DNA from: Bradyrhizobium genosp. SA-3
Lineage (GTDB): Bacteria > Pseudomonadota > Alphaproteobacteria > Rhizobiales > Xanthobacteraceae
Length of the DNA stretch: 64,000 bases
Reading direction: 5' to 3'
NCBI RefSeq assembly: GCF_004212635.1
Contig: NZ_PSRT01000006.1
Location: 41,884 to 105,883 of the forward strand
Below, one piece after another: positions 7,736-16,956 of this stretch. The position numbers and the translations under genes were made by a program. The notes under the pieces are model-generated. The model saw nothing but the letters and a program-made list of their open reading frames with translations, searched no databases and was not told where the DNA came from. How positions within the stretch are numbered: the stretch's first letter is position 1; every line of letters starts with the position of its first letter.

Positions 7736-8913
7736 GCGAAAATCGAGTGCCGATTTACCTCGATAACAATGCAACGACACGGACCGATCCATCCGTCGTG
7801 CAAGCCATGTTGCCGTTCTTCACCGAGCAATTCGGCAATGCCTCGTCCACGCATGCCTTTGGCAGCGAGGTCGCAGTCGCTCTGAGGCAGGCCCGGCGTA
7901 GCTTGCGGGGCCTGCTAGGGAACGCATACGATCATGAAATCGTTTTCACATCGGGAGGGACCGAGGCCAATAATGCCGCGGTCCTCTCTGCGCTTGCGAC
8001 GCAGGAAGACCGCGACGAGATCGTCACCACCTCGGTAGAGCACTCCGCCGTTCTTGCGCTAACCGAGCAATTGGCGGCAAGAGGAGTCAAGACGCACATC
8101 GTACCCGTAGATTCCCGCGGACGGCTCGACATCGAGGCGTTTCGCTGCGCGCTCGGGCCACGCACAGCGATTGCCTCGGTTATGTGGGCCAACAACGAGA
8201 CCGGAACGATGTTTCCTGTGGAGTTTCTGGCCGGGTTGACCCGTGAGGCGGGCGCGCTGTTTCACACAGATGCGGTCCAGGCCATCGGTAAGGAGCGCGT
8301 GAACCTAAAGGACAGTGCGATCGACATGCTGTCGCTATCCGCGCACAAACTGCACGGCCCCAAGGGGATCGGCGCGCTATATTTGCGCAAAGGGACAAAA
8401 TTCCGGTCGCTGATCTGCGGCGGATCACAGGAACGAGGGCGCCGCGGTGGGACTGAGAATATTCCCGGCATCGTCGGCCTCGGAAAGGCTGCCGAGCTTG
8501 CGGCGGAGCGGCTCGAACCGGAGCGCGTTCGCATTAGCGCGTTGCGCGACCGCCTTGAGCAGGGAATTTTGCATAATGGCGAGTGCGTTGCGCTCGGCGA
8601 TATCAGCAATCGATTAGCGAACACGGCCAATATTGCCTTCGATCATCTCGAAGCCGAAGCCATCGCTCACCATCTCAATCGGGCGGGCATCGCCGTGTCG
8701 ATCGGATCAGCCTGCAACTCCGGCTCAATGCAGCCATCGCATGTTCTGCGTGCCATGCAGGTGCCGGCGTGGCGGATACGCGGCGCGGTGCGCTTTTCTC
8801 TGTCGCGTGAAACCTCCTTCGCGGAGGTCGATGAGGTCGTGTGCGCAGTGTCCGACATCGTGGCTCGCCTGCGCGCCACCTCCCGCGTCACAGTCAGGGA
8901 GTTGACCTCGTGA
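7732..8913 (+). CDS. nifS: cysteine desulfurase NifS
   Basis: NifS is the PLP enzyme that takes sulfur from cysteine for nitrogenase Fe-S clusters. The 393-residue sequence shows VPIYLDNNATTRTDPSV at the start, the lysine motif SLSAHKLHGPKGIGALY near residue 205, and the catalytic cysteine loop SIGSACNSGSMQPSHVL near residue 325. The frame opens at a TTG overlapping the upstream stop; a GTG at 7747 that begins the VPIYLDNN segment is an equally good start. The nifT start overlaps its stop. Confidence 0.96.
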   Translation: MSENRVPIYLDNNATTRTDPSVVQAMLPFFTEQFGNASSTHAFGSEVAVALRQARRSLRGLLGNAYDHEIVFTSGGTEANNAAVLSALATQEDRDEIVTTSVEHSAVLALTEQLAARGVKTHIVPVDSRGRLDIEAFRCALGPRTAIASVMWANNETGTMFPVEFLAGLTREAGALFHTDAVQAIGKERVNLKDSAIDMLSLSAHKLHGPKGIGALYLRKGTKFRSLICGGSQERGRRGGTENIPGIVGLGKAAELAAERLEPERVRISALRDRLEQGILHNGECVALGDISNRLANTANIAFDHLEAEAIAHHLNRAGIAVSIGSACNSGSMQPSHVLRAMQVPAWRIRGAVRFSLSRETSFAEVDEVVCAVSDIVARLRATSRVTVRELTS

Positions 8914-9134
8914 AAATCATGATCCGCCGGTCTCCGGACGCGGGCCTGTCGATCTACGTGCCAAAAAAGGATCTCGAAGAGCCAATCGTGGAATCCGAGT
9001 ACGAGACGCTATGGGGCGGCTGGATCAAAGTAGCTAATGGCTGGGTGCTCGATTTGCCCGAGATGGCGAGCGACACACGGTTACCGATCACAATCAACGC
9101 TAAAAAACGGGGCGAGAACGGGGACGATCCGTGA
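8910..9134 (+). CDS. nifT: nitrogen fixation protein NifT/FixU
   Basis: The 74-residue protein starts [20 protein letters not shown] and contains the [16 protein letters not shown] core, typical of NifT (FixU). Its function is unsettled; it is thought to be dispensable or to help maturation. The GTG at 8910 overlaps the nifS stop and gives the usual length; an ATG three codons later is the alternative. Its end overlaps the start of the next gene by 4 bp. Confidence 0.91.
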   Translation: MKIMIRRSPDAGLSIYVPKKDLEEPIVESEYETLWGGWIKVANGWVLDLPEMASDTRLPITINAKKRGENGDDP

Positions 9135-9991
9135 AGGCGCCCCCGCAGATCGACTTTGTCGATGCGGCCGATGCAAAGGCCACGCTCGTGGACATCGCTG
9201 CCGGCCTGAGGGCCGCGAGCATTGTTCCCTATCTCGGTCCTGGCCTCGCCGAATTGTGCAGATCCGATGTTCCGACCACACCAGAGGCGTTGGCCGGCTT
9301 CGCCAGCAAGGTTGCGCTGCCGCGGCGGGCTAGGGGCAATGCGTGGGCGTCGGCGCAGCATATCGAGATCAGCAAACATCGGTCCGCCGTGACGGCATTG
9401 ATGACGCAGGCCTTCGCTCGGCCAGTCGAGCCGACGCGGTTGCACCATCATCTTGCGTCCTTGTCGCTGCCCGTCATAGTAGACGCCTGGTATGATGCCG
9501 CCATGCGCGCGGCGCTGGGTAAGCGCGATGGATGGGGCGAAGTGCAGGGCATCACCCGCGTCGGCATTGGGGAGAACCGCTGGTATCGCTTTTACGATTC
9601 AGTTGGCCAAGAGGTCGACAGTGCCGTGGCCGGCAGCTGGGCGACGGTGCTGTACAAGCCGCATGGCAGCGTGCAGCCGGCCAACAACTTCCTTATCTCC
9701 GACGCTGACTATGTCGAGGCGTTGACCGAAATCGACATTCAGACGCCAATTCCGGACATCGTCAAGGAAAGGCGAACCGGACAGACCTTTCTCTTCATCG
9801 GCTGTCGCTTCAACGACCAGCTGTTGCGTAGCTATGCGCGGCAGATCATCAAGCGCTCGGCCGACACCAAATATGCGATCGTTGATCCGGACGCGCTCTC
9901 TCACAACGAGCTCCGCTTCCTACTCGAGCAAGGCCTGACACCGCTTGCGATTGGGCTCCCTTGGGCGATTGAGATACTGCTGACCCATTAG
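9131..9991 (+). CDS. SIR2-like domain protein in the nif operon
   Basis: The 286-residue protein starts at a GTG overlapping the nifT stop, so it is co-translated with nifS-nifT. The N-terminal stretch [10 protein letters not shown] and the C-terminal [20 protein letters not shown] / [17 protein letters not shown] resemble SIR2-type (NAD-binding) domains. I do not see the catalytic-histidine context of true sirtuin deacetylases. Such genes recur in rhizobial nif clusters without a known role. NAD binding or hydrolysis is possible but unproven. Confidence 0.7.
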   Translation: MKAPPQIDFVDAADAKATLVDIAAGLRAASIVPYLGPGLAELCRSDVPTTPEALAGFASKVALPRRARGNAWASAQHIEISKHRSAVTALMTQAFARPVEPTRLHHHLASLSLPVIVDAWYDAAMRAALGKRDGWGEVQGITRVGIGENRWYRFYDSVGQEVDSAVAGSWATVLYKPHGSVQPANNFLISDADYVEALTEIDIQTPIPDIVKERRTGQTFLFIGCRFNDQLLRSYARQIIKRSADTKYAIVDPDALSHNELRFLLEQGLTPLAIGLPWAIEILLTH

Positions 9992-10145
9992 TGGCCTTGT
10001 GAAGCCCGGATCCCCCAGCTCGTATCGGCATATTGCGAGAGCCGCAACGCGAAAAAACCCGTTCAGATGGAGCCGGGTTCCGGCGAGCTTAGTGCGAGAA
10101 TGAATGCGCAAGCCATGGAGCTCTGCGTGAGAATGACGACGTATC

Positions 10146-10161
10146 TGTCGCATCGTCAACA
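10146..10161 (+). promoter_or_regulatory. NifA upstream activator sequence for nifB
   Basis: TGTCGCATCGTCAACA is a perfect TGT-N10-ACA site, 89 bp upstream of the -24 element at 10250. It falls in the 337-bp gap between the SIR2-like gene and nifB, which otherwise holds no gene. Confidence 0.82.
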
Positions 10162-10249
10162 AGAGCATCATTGCTGTTCTCAGATGCGCCAGAGACGATC
10201 GTTTCCGCTAACGCGTTGGCGTATGGCTGCAATTTCATCGTCTCCGCCA

Positions 10250-10265
10250 TGGCATGCAAGTTGCT
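10250..10265 (+). promoter_or_regulatory. sigma-54 -24/-12 promoter of nifB
   Basis: TGGCATGCAAGTTGCT has GG and GC 10 bp apart and only one mismatch in the conserved blocks. The nifB ATG is 64 bp downstream of its end. Confidence 0.86.
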
Positions 10266-10328
10266 ACCCGGCTTCTTGAGGTTCGCTCACGGATGGTCCT
10301 GGGTGGCCGATGATGCCTGCAGGGAAAG

Positions 10329-11894
10329 ATGAAAATGAACGCGGTCGTCGAACGCGGAGAATATGCTAAAGCTGCAGTGGATAGCGGCAAGATGATGCAG
10401 CCCGCCGCCGAGCATAAGGGCTGCCGCGCTTTGGCCAAGACCGGGCAGGCGAGCTGCGGCTCGCAGGCAGGCCAAGGCGATCTGCCGACCGAAATCTGGG
10501 AAAAGGTCAAGAACCATCCATGCTACAGCGAAGAAGCGCATCATCATTACGCCCGCATGCATGTCGCGGTCGCGCCTGCCTGCAACATCCAGTGCAATTA
10601 CTGCAACCGAAAATACGACTGCGCCAATGAATCGCGTCCGGGCGTGGTGAGCGAGAAGCTCACGCCTGAGCAGGCGGTAAGAAAAGTTATCGCGGTAGCG
10701 ACCACCATTCCCCAGATGACGGTGCTTGGCATCGCTGGTCCCGGCGATCCCCTGGCCAATCCAGCAAAGACGTTCAAGACGTTCGAGCTGGTCGCCAAGG
10801 CGGCTCCCGACATCAAGCTGTGTCTGTCAACCAACGGACTGGCTCTGCCGGACTATATTGATACCATCGCCAGGTCCAAAATTGACCACGTCACCATCAC
10901 CATCAACATGGTCGATCCCGAAATCGGCGCCAAGATCTATCCGTGGATCTTCTTCAACCACAAGCGCTACACCGGCATCGACGCGGCAAGGATACTCACC
11001 GATCGCCAGCTGCAAGGCCTCGAGATGCTTAGCGAACGGGGTATCCTGTGCAAGGTCAACTCGGTGATGATCCCAAACATCAACGACGACCACCTGGTCG
11101 AGGTCAACAGGGCGGTAAAGTCGCGTGGTGCCTTCCTTCACAATATCATGCCGCTGATCTCCGCGCCCGAGCACGGCACAGTATTTGGCCTCAACGGTCA
11201 GCGCGGACCGACGGCGCAGGAATTGAAGTCGCTGCAAGATGCTTGTGAAGGGGAGATAAAAATGATGCGGCATTGCCGCCAGTGCCGCGCCGATGCGGTC
11301 GGTCTACTCGGGGAGGATCGCAGCGCAGAGTTCACCACCGATCAGGTCATGAAAATGGACGTCCAATATGACTTAGAGATGCGCAAGGCGTATCAGGACA
11401 GGGTAGAGGATGAGCGTGCCGCCAAAATCGCGGCCGGCCAAAAGGAGCTTGCGGAATTTGCCGGAGAGATGAGCGCGATCACTCTTCTGGTGGCCGTCGC
11501 AACCAAGGGCTCGGGATTGATCAACGAGCACTTTGGGCATGCAAAGGAGTTCCAGGTGTACGAACTTTCTACATCCGGCGCCAAATTCGTCGGCCACCGC
11601 CGCGTGGACGTTTACTGCCAGAGCGGTTATGGCGAGGAGGATAGGCTTTCCGCCATCATGCATGGCATCCGTGACTGTCATGCGGTCTTCGTGTCCAAGA
11701 TCGGCGGCTGCCCGAAAAGCAATCTGATCAAGGCGGGGATCGAGCCGGTCGATCAATACGCCCATGAGTTCATTGAGAAGTCGGCGATTGCCTGGTTCAG
11801 ATCCTATCTGGACAAGGTGAAACGCGGGGAGATCCAGCACGCGCAGCGCGGCGACGCCGCGATCCGGCAAGGATCTCTGATCTCTGCAGCGTAA
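10329..11894 (+). CDS. nifB: FeMo-cofactor biosynthesis protein NifB
   Basis: NifB is the radical-SAM enzyme that fuses two [4Fe-4S] units into the carbide-containing NifB-co, the core of FeMo cofactor. The 521-residue protein has the SAM-cluster motif CNIQCNYC at about residue 85, followed by [16 protein letters not shown]-terminal NifX-like domain begins at about residue 383 ([22 protein letters not shown]). This two-domain form is usual in proteobacteria. The start has GCAGGGAAAG ahead of it. It heads the nifB-ferredoxin unit and has its own NifA/sigma-54 promoter. Confidence 0.97.
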   Translation: MKMNAVVERGEYAKAAVDSGKMMQPAAEHKGCRALAKTGQASCGSQAGQGDLPTEIWEKVKNHPCYSEEAHHHYARMHVAVAPACNIQCNYCNRKYDCANESRPGVVSEKLTPEQAVRKVIAVATTIPQMTVLGIAGPGDPLANPAKTFKTFELVAKAAPDIKLCLSTNGLALPDYIDTIARSKIDHVTITINMVDPEIGAKIYPWIFFNHKRYTGIDAARILTDRQLQGLEMLSERGILCKVNSVMIPNINDDHLVEVNRAVKSRGAFLHNIMPLISAPEHGTVFGLNGQRGPTAQELKSLQDACEGEIKMMRHCRQCRADAVGLLGEDRSAEFTTDQVMKMDVQYDLEMRKAYQDRVEDERAAKIAAGQKELAEFAGEMSAITLLVAVATKGSGLINEHFGHAKEFQVYELSTSGAKFVGHRRVDVYCQSGYGEEDRLSAIMHGIRDCHAVFVSKIGGCPKSNLIKAGIEPVDQYAHEFIEKSAIAWFRSYLDKVKRGEIQHAQRGDAAIRQGSLISAA

Positions 11895-11904
11895 GGGGGA
11901 ATAT

Positions 11905-12129
11905 GTGCCATTCAAGATCATCGCCTCGCAGTGCACGAGCTGCTCAGCCTGTGAACCCTTATGCCCGAACGTTGCCATCTCGGAGAAGGGGGGCAGCTTT
12001 GTCATTGAAGCGGCCAAATGCACTGAATGTGTTGGCTATTTCGACGAGCCGCAATGTGTCGCCGCCTGTCCGGTCGACAATACCTGCGTGGTTGACACGT
12101 CCTTGCCTCGCTACCAGGCGCCAGCCTAA
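11905..12129 (+). CDS. frxA: 2[4Fe-4S] ferredoxin behind nifB (FrxA/FdxN type)
   Basis: The 74-residue ferredoxin has [12 protein letters not shown] and a second motif [13 protein letters not shown]...CPVD with the enlarged loop typical of FdxN-like proteins. It likely gives electrons to NifB or nitrogenase. The 74-residue length and the place right behind nifB match B. japonicum frxA. A GTG at 11905 was taken, 6 bp after AAGGGGGA; an ATG two bases earlier is out of frame. Confidence 0.88.
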   Translation: MPFKIIASQCTSCSACEPLCPNVAISEKGGSFVIEAAKCTECVGYFDEPQCVAACPVDNTCVVDTSLPRYQAPA

Positions 12130-12489
12130 AGCGTGAACCCCCATGAACGGCATGCCGAGAGCTGGTGCTGAAAACGTCGCAAGCTTCGTGCTGCGCGTTG
12201 GCGGAGGCGCAGGCGCCGACGTTCGGTCCTCCATCACGGACGACGACTGCGCTGGATTGCCCTGCGATCGTGCTGTTGCTGGTCGGCAGCACGGCCCTGG
12301 CGAGCATTTCATTCCGCGTGGCGGTCCAAAGGCGCTTCGCGACGTCGAGAGCGGCCTTTCAGGCGGCGCTGCCATCGTCGATGTGACTGTCGATGCCGCG
12401 CGAGCACGAAATGATAGAGGATCTCGCCTGCGGTGGGCCAGGCGGCGTCCCTGCACCTCTACGAGAGAGCGATGCATGAGGAGCGGTAC
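12130..12489 (+). other. 360 bp between ferredoxin and nifZ, no confident gene
   Basis: Two overlapping open frames cross this gap (about 12143-12493 and 12165-12386). Neither has a recognisable product, a good ribosome site or a family-like composition. A short hydrophobic run occurs in one (LDCPAIVLLLVGSTALA). It may be a decayed small gene. No sigma-54 promoter was found. Confidence 0.4.
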
Positions 12490-12804
12490 ATGACCAGCAT
12501 TGTTCGCGACAGCGACGTCGTCGAGCTCAGCGGTCCGCCCGTCTTCAGCTTTGGCCAAAAGCTGCGAGCCAATCGCACCATCCGCAATGATGGCACCTAT
12601 CGCGGCAAGGAGATTGGCGACGTTTTGGTCAAGAAGGGAGAGGTGGGTTACGTCGTCTCGATCGGCACGTTCCTGCAGCAATTCTACATCTACGGCGTCG
12701 AGTTTCTGGAAAGCGGCTACCGTGTTGGCATGAAGCGCAAGGAACTAGAGCCGGTGGACGCCTGCGCGGAGATCGATGATCTGCCATTGCCGGAGGAGTC
12801 ATGA
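12490..12804 (+). CDS. nifZ: nitrogenase maturation protein NifZ
   Basis: NifZ acts as a chaperone in P-cluster maturation of the MoFe protein. The 104-residue protein has the family pattern FSFGQKLRANRTIRNDGTY, GEVGYVVSIGTFLQQFYIYGVEF and a closing GMKRKELEP. The ATG at 12490 follows AGGAGCGGTAC, which decides it over upstream ATGs. The stop overlaps the next start (12801), a second NifZ-like protein. Confidence 0.9.
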   Translation: MTSIVRDSDVVELSGPPVFSFGQKLRANRTIRNDGTYRGKEIGDVLVKKGEVGYVVSIGTFLQQFYIYGVEFLESGYRVGMKRKELEPVDACAEIDDLPLPEES

Positions 12805-13040
12805 CCCAGCCCGGCTTTCCGAAATATCGGCGGGGCCAGCGGGTCAAAACCGCAGTCGACCTCATCAACGACCGCTCATTTCCCAATACGGAGCCCGAGG
12901 GAGTCTTGCTCGCCGCCGGAGCGACCGGCGAGATCATCAACGTCGCTATCCATACCGAAGCGAACGTGCCGATCTATATTGTCGATTTTGGTGAGCAGCT
13001 GCTCATCGGCTGTCTTGAAGAAGAAATCACAGTACTTTGA
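12801..13040 (+). CDS. second small NifZ-type protein
   Basis: The 79-residue protein has the same overall plan as NifZ (RRGQRVKTAVDLINDRSF, GATGEIINVAIHTEANVPIYIVDF) but is shorter and lacks the C-terminal extension. It starts in an ATGA overlap with nifZ. A tandem NifZ pair may work together, or this one may serve a different step; that is inference. Confidence 0.78.
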   Translation: MTQPGFPKYRRGQRVKTAVDLINDRSFPNTEPEGVLLAAGATGEIINVAIHTEANVPIYIVDFGEQLLIGCLEEEITVL

Positions 13041-13055
13041 ATGGAGGCTTTCGCC

Positions 13056-13415
13056 ATGAATGCCGCGCTGATGAGAAAGGTAAAGGCCGGGCTGGTGCCT
13101 CACCCCAACGAGCTCGATCGCAAACGGATCGAGCGCGGCTTGAGCTCGCGCAAGCGCTATCTCTACGTCTCGCCGAACGTGACGCAGGTGAGGGGCGGCT
13201 ACCTCGTTGAGAGCCCCTGTTGCTCGCGCAACATCGACAAGGATGGCGCTCTCATCGACGTCGCGCTGATTCTTTATGATGCCGTGAGCGGGATCTGGAA
13301 GCTGTTTCGCAAGAACCACGCGCGAGGAATTTGGGAATTTTACAGCCTTTACCATCGCTTGACTTCTGCAATCGACGAATTGAACGCGGATCCGGAGCGT
13401 CTGTTCTGGCAATGA
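13056..13415 (+). CDS. nif-cluster conserved protein of unknown function
   Basis: The 119-residue protein is basic at the N-terminus and has a central segment RYLYVSPNVTQVRGGYLVESPCCSRNID-type, with a CC pair, and a C-terminal helical part ending DPERLFWQ. I do not recognise a characterised family. It begins 15 bp after the small NifZ gene; the ATG at 13056 follows GGAGGCTTTCGCC, while the earlier ATG at 13041 has no ribosome site. Its position within a tight nif operon suggests a role in nitrogenase maturation. Confidence 0.75.
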   Translation: MNAALMRKVKAGLVPHPNELDRKRIERGLSSRKRYLYVSPNVTQVRGGYLVESPCCSRNIDKDGALIDVALILYDAVSGIWKLFRKNHARGIWEFYSLYHRLTSAIDELNADPERLFWQ

Positions 13416-13449
13416 CGAACCGCCTTTGACGAGTCATAGAGGAGCCACG

Positions 13450-13719
13450 ATGGCGCTCACCGCGGAGGAATTGATCGAAATCGAGCGGCTGCTTGCAGCC
13501 GATGGCGCCGAGATGGATCCGTTTGTCGAGCTGCGGCGCCGCTTTCCGCAGCTTGCTTGGGTGCGCTGTGATGCGTCGGATGTGGCGGATCAGCCGTTCC
13601 GGAAGTTTCCTCGTTTCGACCTTCATCTGCTCGATCGATCGGATCACTGCGTGCAGATTACGGCCGATCCAACGCGGGCGACCGGCATCGTATTGGCCAA
13701 AAGGAATGTTGGACGGTGA
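13450..13719 (+). CDS. small nif-associated protein, DUF6129-like
   Basis: This 89-residue protein opens MALTAEELIEIERLLAADGA and ends with CVQITADPTRATGIVLAKR. It resembles a small family (DUF6129 by memory) that accompanies nif genes in proteobacteria. The ATG at 13450 has GAGGAGCC upstream. Its end overlaps the GTG start of the next gene. Function is unknown. Confidence 0.75.
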   Translation: MALTAEELIEIERLLAADGAEMDPFVELRRRFPQLAWVRCDASDVADQPFRKFPRFDLHLLDRSDHCVQITADPTRATGIVLAKRNVGR

Positions 13720-14915
13720 GCACTGAACTAGCAGAGTGTCGGCTTGATGGCGCGCACACTGTGGAGGAAAATACATTTTTCATTCCACTGTCCGATCCCG
13801 ATATCACCTTCGCCGAGCTCTCTGCCGTGGAAACGCTGCTCTGTTCGCCGCAAATCTCCAACGGGCAGATCACTGAGGCGTTTGAGCAGGCTTTCGCGGC
13901 GTATCTTGGCCGCAAATATGCTGTTGCGGTCTCCAGTGGTACCATCGGGCTCCTGCTTGCGCTGAAGGCGCTCGGCATCGGCCCGGGGCAGGAGGTTATC
14001 GCCTCGCCCTACTCCTTTCGTGAGACCGCGCATGCCATCAGCCTCGCAGGCGCACGAGCAGTATTTGCCGATATCGACTATTGGTCGGGAGCATTGATCC
14101 CAGCGAAGGCCGAAGAGCGCATCACGGCCAACACGCGGGCGATTGTCGCCGGCAATCCCAACGGTCATCCCGCGCCGTGGTCTGAACTGCGCGCGGTCGC
14201 GCAGCGCCATCAGCTGCTGCTTTTGGAGGATTCCACCGAGGCGATCGGATCGAGCTACAAGGGTGAGCTCGTCGGCCGGTTTGGCGACCTCGCGGTGTTC
14301 GACTTTGCCCAGCCGGCGGCCCTAACCTGTGGCGAAGGCGCAATGGTGGTGACCGACGATATCGACATCGCGGTCGGCTTGCGTCGCCATCGCGCCCATC
14401 GCCTGGATGAACGCTCCTCCGTTGTTGTCGGTAGCACGGCACCTTACCAGGCCGGCATGAGCGATCTCACGGCTGCCTTGGGCCTGGCGCAGCTCAAGCG
14501 ACTCGATGAAATCCTAGAGCGGCGTCGCTTGGTCGAGCAGCTCTACAACGCGCATATGCAGTCATTTGAGGGCATCAAGCCGCCTTATGTTGGCCCCGAT
14601 GTGACCGAGGTGAACTGGTTGCTTTATCTCGTTCATCTGGGGACACGCTTCACGCGATCGGGGCGCGACGCCATTATCGATGATCTGCGAGGCGCACGGG
14701 TTGAATCCGCTGCCTATAGCCAGCCGCTGCACTTGCAACGCCACTACTTTGACTTCGGCTATCGGCGTGGCGATTTCCTGGTTACGGAAAAAATAGCCGA
14801 TCGCGCTCTCGCGCTTCCGTTTCACACCCATCTCACGAGCAAGCAGATCGAGTTTATCGTCGAGACCATGAAAGATGCATCGATCAACGTGGGAGCGGGT
14901 GCAGCGATTTACTGA
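13716..14915 (+). CDS. DegT/DnrJ/EryC1-fold protein lacking the PLP lysine
   Basis: The 399-residue protein aligns along the DegT/DnrJ/EryC1 sugar-aminotransferase fold. It has KYAVAVSSGTIGLLLALKALGIGPGQEV, EDSTEAIGSSYKG and a normal C-terminus. At the catalytic lysine position (expected near residue 201, in FSFHxTKxLTTGEGG) it reads FDFAQPAALTCGEGAM, so the lysine is an alanine. Classical PLP transamination is therefore unlikely. It may be a non-catalytic or re-purposed member. The GTG start overlaps the previous gene by 4 bp, tying it to the nifB-nifZ unit. Confidence 0.8.
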   Translation: MSTELAECRLDGAHTVEENTFFIPLSDPDITFAELSAVETLLCSPQISNGQITEAFEQAFAAYLGRKYAVAVSSGTIGLLLALKALGIGPGQEVIASPYSFRETAHAISLAGARAVFADIDYWSGALIPAKAEERITANTRAIVAGNPNGHPAPWSELRAVAQRHQLLLLEDSTEAIGSSYKGELVGRFGDLAVFDFAQPAALTCGEGAMVVTDDIDIAVGLRRHRAHRLDERSSVVVGSTAPYQAGMSDLTAALGLAQLKRLDEILERRRLVEQLYNAHMQSFEGIKPPYVGPDVTEVNWLLYLVHLGTRFTRSGRDAIIDDLRGARVESAAYSQPLHLQRHYFDFGYRRGDFLVTEKIADRALALPFHTHLTSKQIEFIVETMKDASINVGAGAAIY

Positions 14916-15258
14916 GATGCTCGTCATCCACGACACGGAAGAACGAGGAGTGAATTGCGATGATCGTAGTTTTTGTCGTCGCGAGAGATGAGCAAGGGGA
15001 CGGAGGATAATCGTTTGTGGCAGCGTTGCCGGGCGCACATCGTGATCCACATGGCGGGAGCGCGCCGGATGCGCGGAGGCATGTACTCGTCTGGGAAGGC
15101 CGCAAGAGAAATGTTCCAAGCGAGCGCGAAGAAGACCTGCTCGATAGTAGAAAAGGCACATCCAAGGCGCGGCTTGAGGCGCCCAAACCAAGCACATCAC
15201 CGTCGAGATCCTCGGTGCCCGCTCGGGATCTTTAGAGTTACCAAAACAGGGGATCGGT
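14916..15258 (+). other. intergenic stretch, nothing recognised
   Basis: This 343-bp gap separates the DegT-like gene from the small-protein/Rieske pair. Short open frames on both strands show no family features. No -24/-12 element with correct spacing was found. Confidence 0.5.
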
Positions 15259-15480
15259 ATGAACTCGCAACAAGTCATCATCCACGTCCGCTTCGGTCCG
15301 AACGGGAGGGTGATCCAAATCAGCGAGCGTCCGGCGAAGCTCACGCCGGACCAATGGTTTGATGTCCTCAACGCCCGTGCCAGCTCGGCTTATCGGCAGC
15401 TCGCTCGTGGCCGTGGGATTTTTCGGCTGAGCCGGACTGCGATCGATGCCTTCAAGCAGGAAACTGCGAAGCCGGGATGA
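15259..15480 (+). CDS. small conserved protein ahead of Rieske gene
   Basis: The 73-residue protein begins MNSQQVIIHVRFGPNGRVIQ and has a short beta-type N-terminus followed by an Arg/Ala-rich helix (ARASSAYRQLARGRG). I do not know the function. It has GGGGATCGG ahead of the ATG, and its stop overlaps the ATG of the Rieske gene at 15477, so the two are translationally coupled and probably work together. Confidence 0.72.
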   Translation: MNSQQVIIHVRFGPNGRVIQISERPAKLTPDQWFDVLNARASSAYRQLARGRGIFRLSRTAIDAFKQETAKPG

Positions 15481-15950
15481 GCGAACCGATAATCGGCAAC
15501 CTGATGAGCGATCAGATCGAGGTTTTTGCCGTCTGTCCGGCCGATGCCATCGAGCGGAGTGGGGCCATGGGCTTTAGCCTGTCGCGGATCGATGATAGGG
15601 GCGAGAGCCGGCCCTTTCCAATTATTGTGGTGCGCACCTTCGGCAACGACTATTTTGGTTACGTCAATCGTTGTCCGCATGAGAGCGTCTGGCTCAACAT
15701 CGGCTCCGGTGCGTTTTTCTCGGCGGACCGCTCCTTTCTCAGGTGCGGCCGGCACGGTGCAAGATTTGAGATCGACACTGGGATTTGCATCGACGGCCCC
15801 TGCGATGGACAATCGCTTGAGCCGGTAGCGCTCGCCGTGATCGAAGGTGACGTCTGCCTGTGCGGCGTCAAGCTTCTGGAAGACGATCGGTTTGCCGACC
15901 CGTTCGGAGACAGCGACGAAACCATGGATATCACGATCCATCCGGGCTAA
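15477..15950 (+). CDS. second Rieske-type [2Fe-2S] protein
   Basis: The 157-residue protein shows CPHES and CGRHGARF, the two ligand boxes of a Rieske cluster, about 30 residues apart. The IIVVRTFGN-YFGYVNRCPHE stretch and GICIDGPCDGQSLEPVALAV closely parallel the Rieske protein at 5813, so the two are paralogues. This one has a longer acidic tail (DDRFADPFGDSDETM). A role as a nitrogenase-linked soluble electron carrier is inferred from location only. Confidence 0.8.
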   Translation: MSEPIIGNLMSDQIEVFAVCPADAIERSGAMGFSLSRIDDRGESRPFPIIVVRTFGNDYFGYVNRCPHESVWLNIGSGAFFSADRSFLRCGRHGARFEIDTGICIDGPCDGQSLEPVALAVIEGDVCLCGVKLLEDDRFADPFGDSDETMDITIHPG

Positions 15951-16940
15951 TGGGCCTATCGCTTTGTTGTGCTCAAGCTGCCTGAGGCGCTTTGCCGTCG
16001 GATGAGGCCGACGTACTCGTGAGCGTTGGCAGATGCGTGTCACGGCTTTTGACTTGTGAGACAAAACGGGAAACCCGCCGGATAGCGGCCTTGCACTCCG
16101 CGACCTCCGCCGCACCAAGAAGCTGCTCTTGCGCTAGCTCGCCAAATCGAGCCGGCAGGCAGGACATGCTTCTTACTGCCGGCGATATGTTCGAGCGGGA
16201 AATGCCCCCGGCGGCTGGAAGTTCGCCGAGGGCATCGTCTGGGCTGGGACAATGGCGGGACCCAGACTGACAGGACCGTTTGGGGAGGAGGAATGACGAT
16301 CCTGTGTCAGAAGTTCTTTGGCCGGCCGGCGCAGCTGGCGTTATTGCCTGCGTTGCAACTGCCATGCCAAACCTCCGTTCGTGCGACGCCCTTAGCGAAT
16401 GGCGCCACCATCGTCAGCTAGAGTCGGTTAGGAGCAAATGCATTAATGAGCACGTGCTCCTTGCTCCGCATTCGCCGCTGCAAGCGCGTGTTGCGAAGCG
16501 TGCGCCCAATCTGGGACCGCTGTGTTGCCGGTTTGCCGTTGCTGCCGATGGGGATTGCGGCAGGCTTGGTCTGCAGCCTCAAAGGTGGCTCGGCGATCAT
16601 CCCTGCCTCGTTTGGCTCTCCCGACAGGCGCTATCTGTTGAGGCAAACGATAGATCGGCAGCGGCGGAACGCAGCGTCCAGCTTCAGGGCGAAAAAGATG
16701 CTGTAGGCTCGCGCCGGACGATGCGGCCAGCCGATCACGCGACGGCAGAACAGAGCACTCGATTCACCGGGCGATCGTCGAGAATAAAGGCTCCTCGATA
16801 GGCGGCACGAGGGTCATGAAGATCGCTGCTCATTCCAAGATATGATAGCGCAAGAGCTGGGCAAAATAACCGAGAGTCTCGGTTATTCTGCGTACGAACT
16901 GCAGAAGGTTGAAGCGGGAGGTCAAACGCTATGCGAGGTT
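15951..16940 (+). other. 990 bp without a confident gene
   Basis: Open frames on both strands (for example the minus-strand frame 15973-16365 and the plus-strand frame 16280-16801) show no family-like product. The minus-strand frame has a helical stretch ending SSDGKAPQAA that could be an old gene end. The stretch finishes at a NifA-type promoter region (16941-17062). Confidence 0.45.
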
Positions 16941-16956
16941 TGTCGTGTCCGAAACA
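16941..16956 (+). promoter_or_regulatory. NifA upstream activator sequence
   Basis: TGTCGTGTCCGAAACA is a perfect TGT-N10-ACA site, 91 bp before the -24 element at 17047. Confidence 0.72.

Noticed and set aside
10217..10231. Second possible sigma-54 element before nifB (TTGGCGTATGGCTGC)
   Set aside because: Spacing is 9 bp instead of 10; the element at 10250 fits much better.
11959..12681. Long minus-strand open frame (240 codons) across the ferredoxin-nifZ region
   Set aside because: It is antisense to the ferredoxin and nifZ, both certain on the plus strand, and has no family features.
15973..16365. Minus-strand 130-codon frame after the second Rieske gene
   Set aside because: Part of it looks helical, but there is no start signal or known family; too weak to call a gene.
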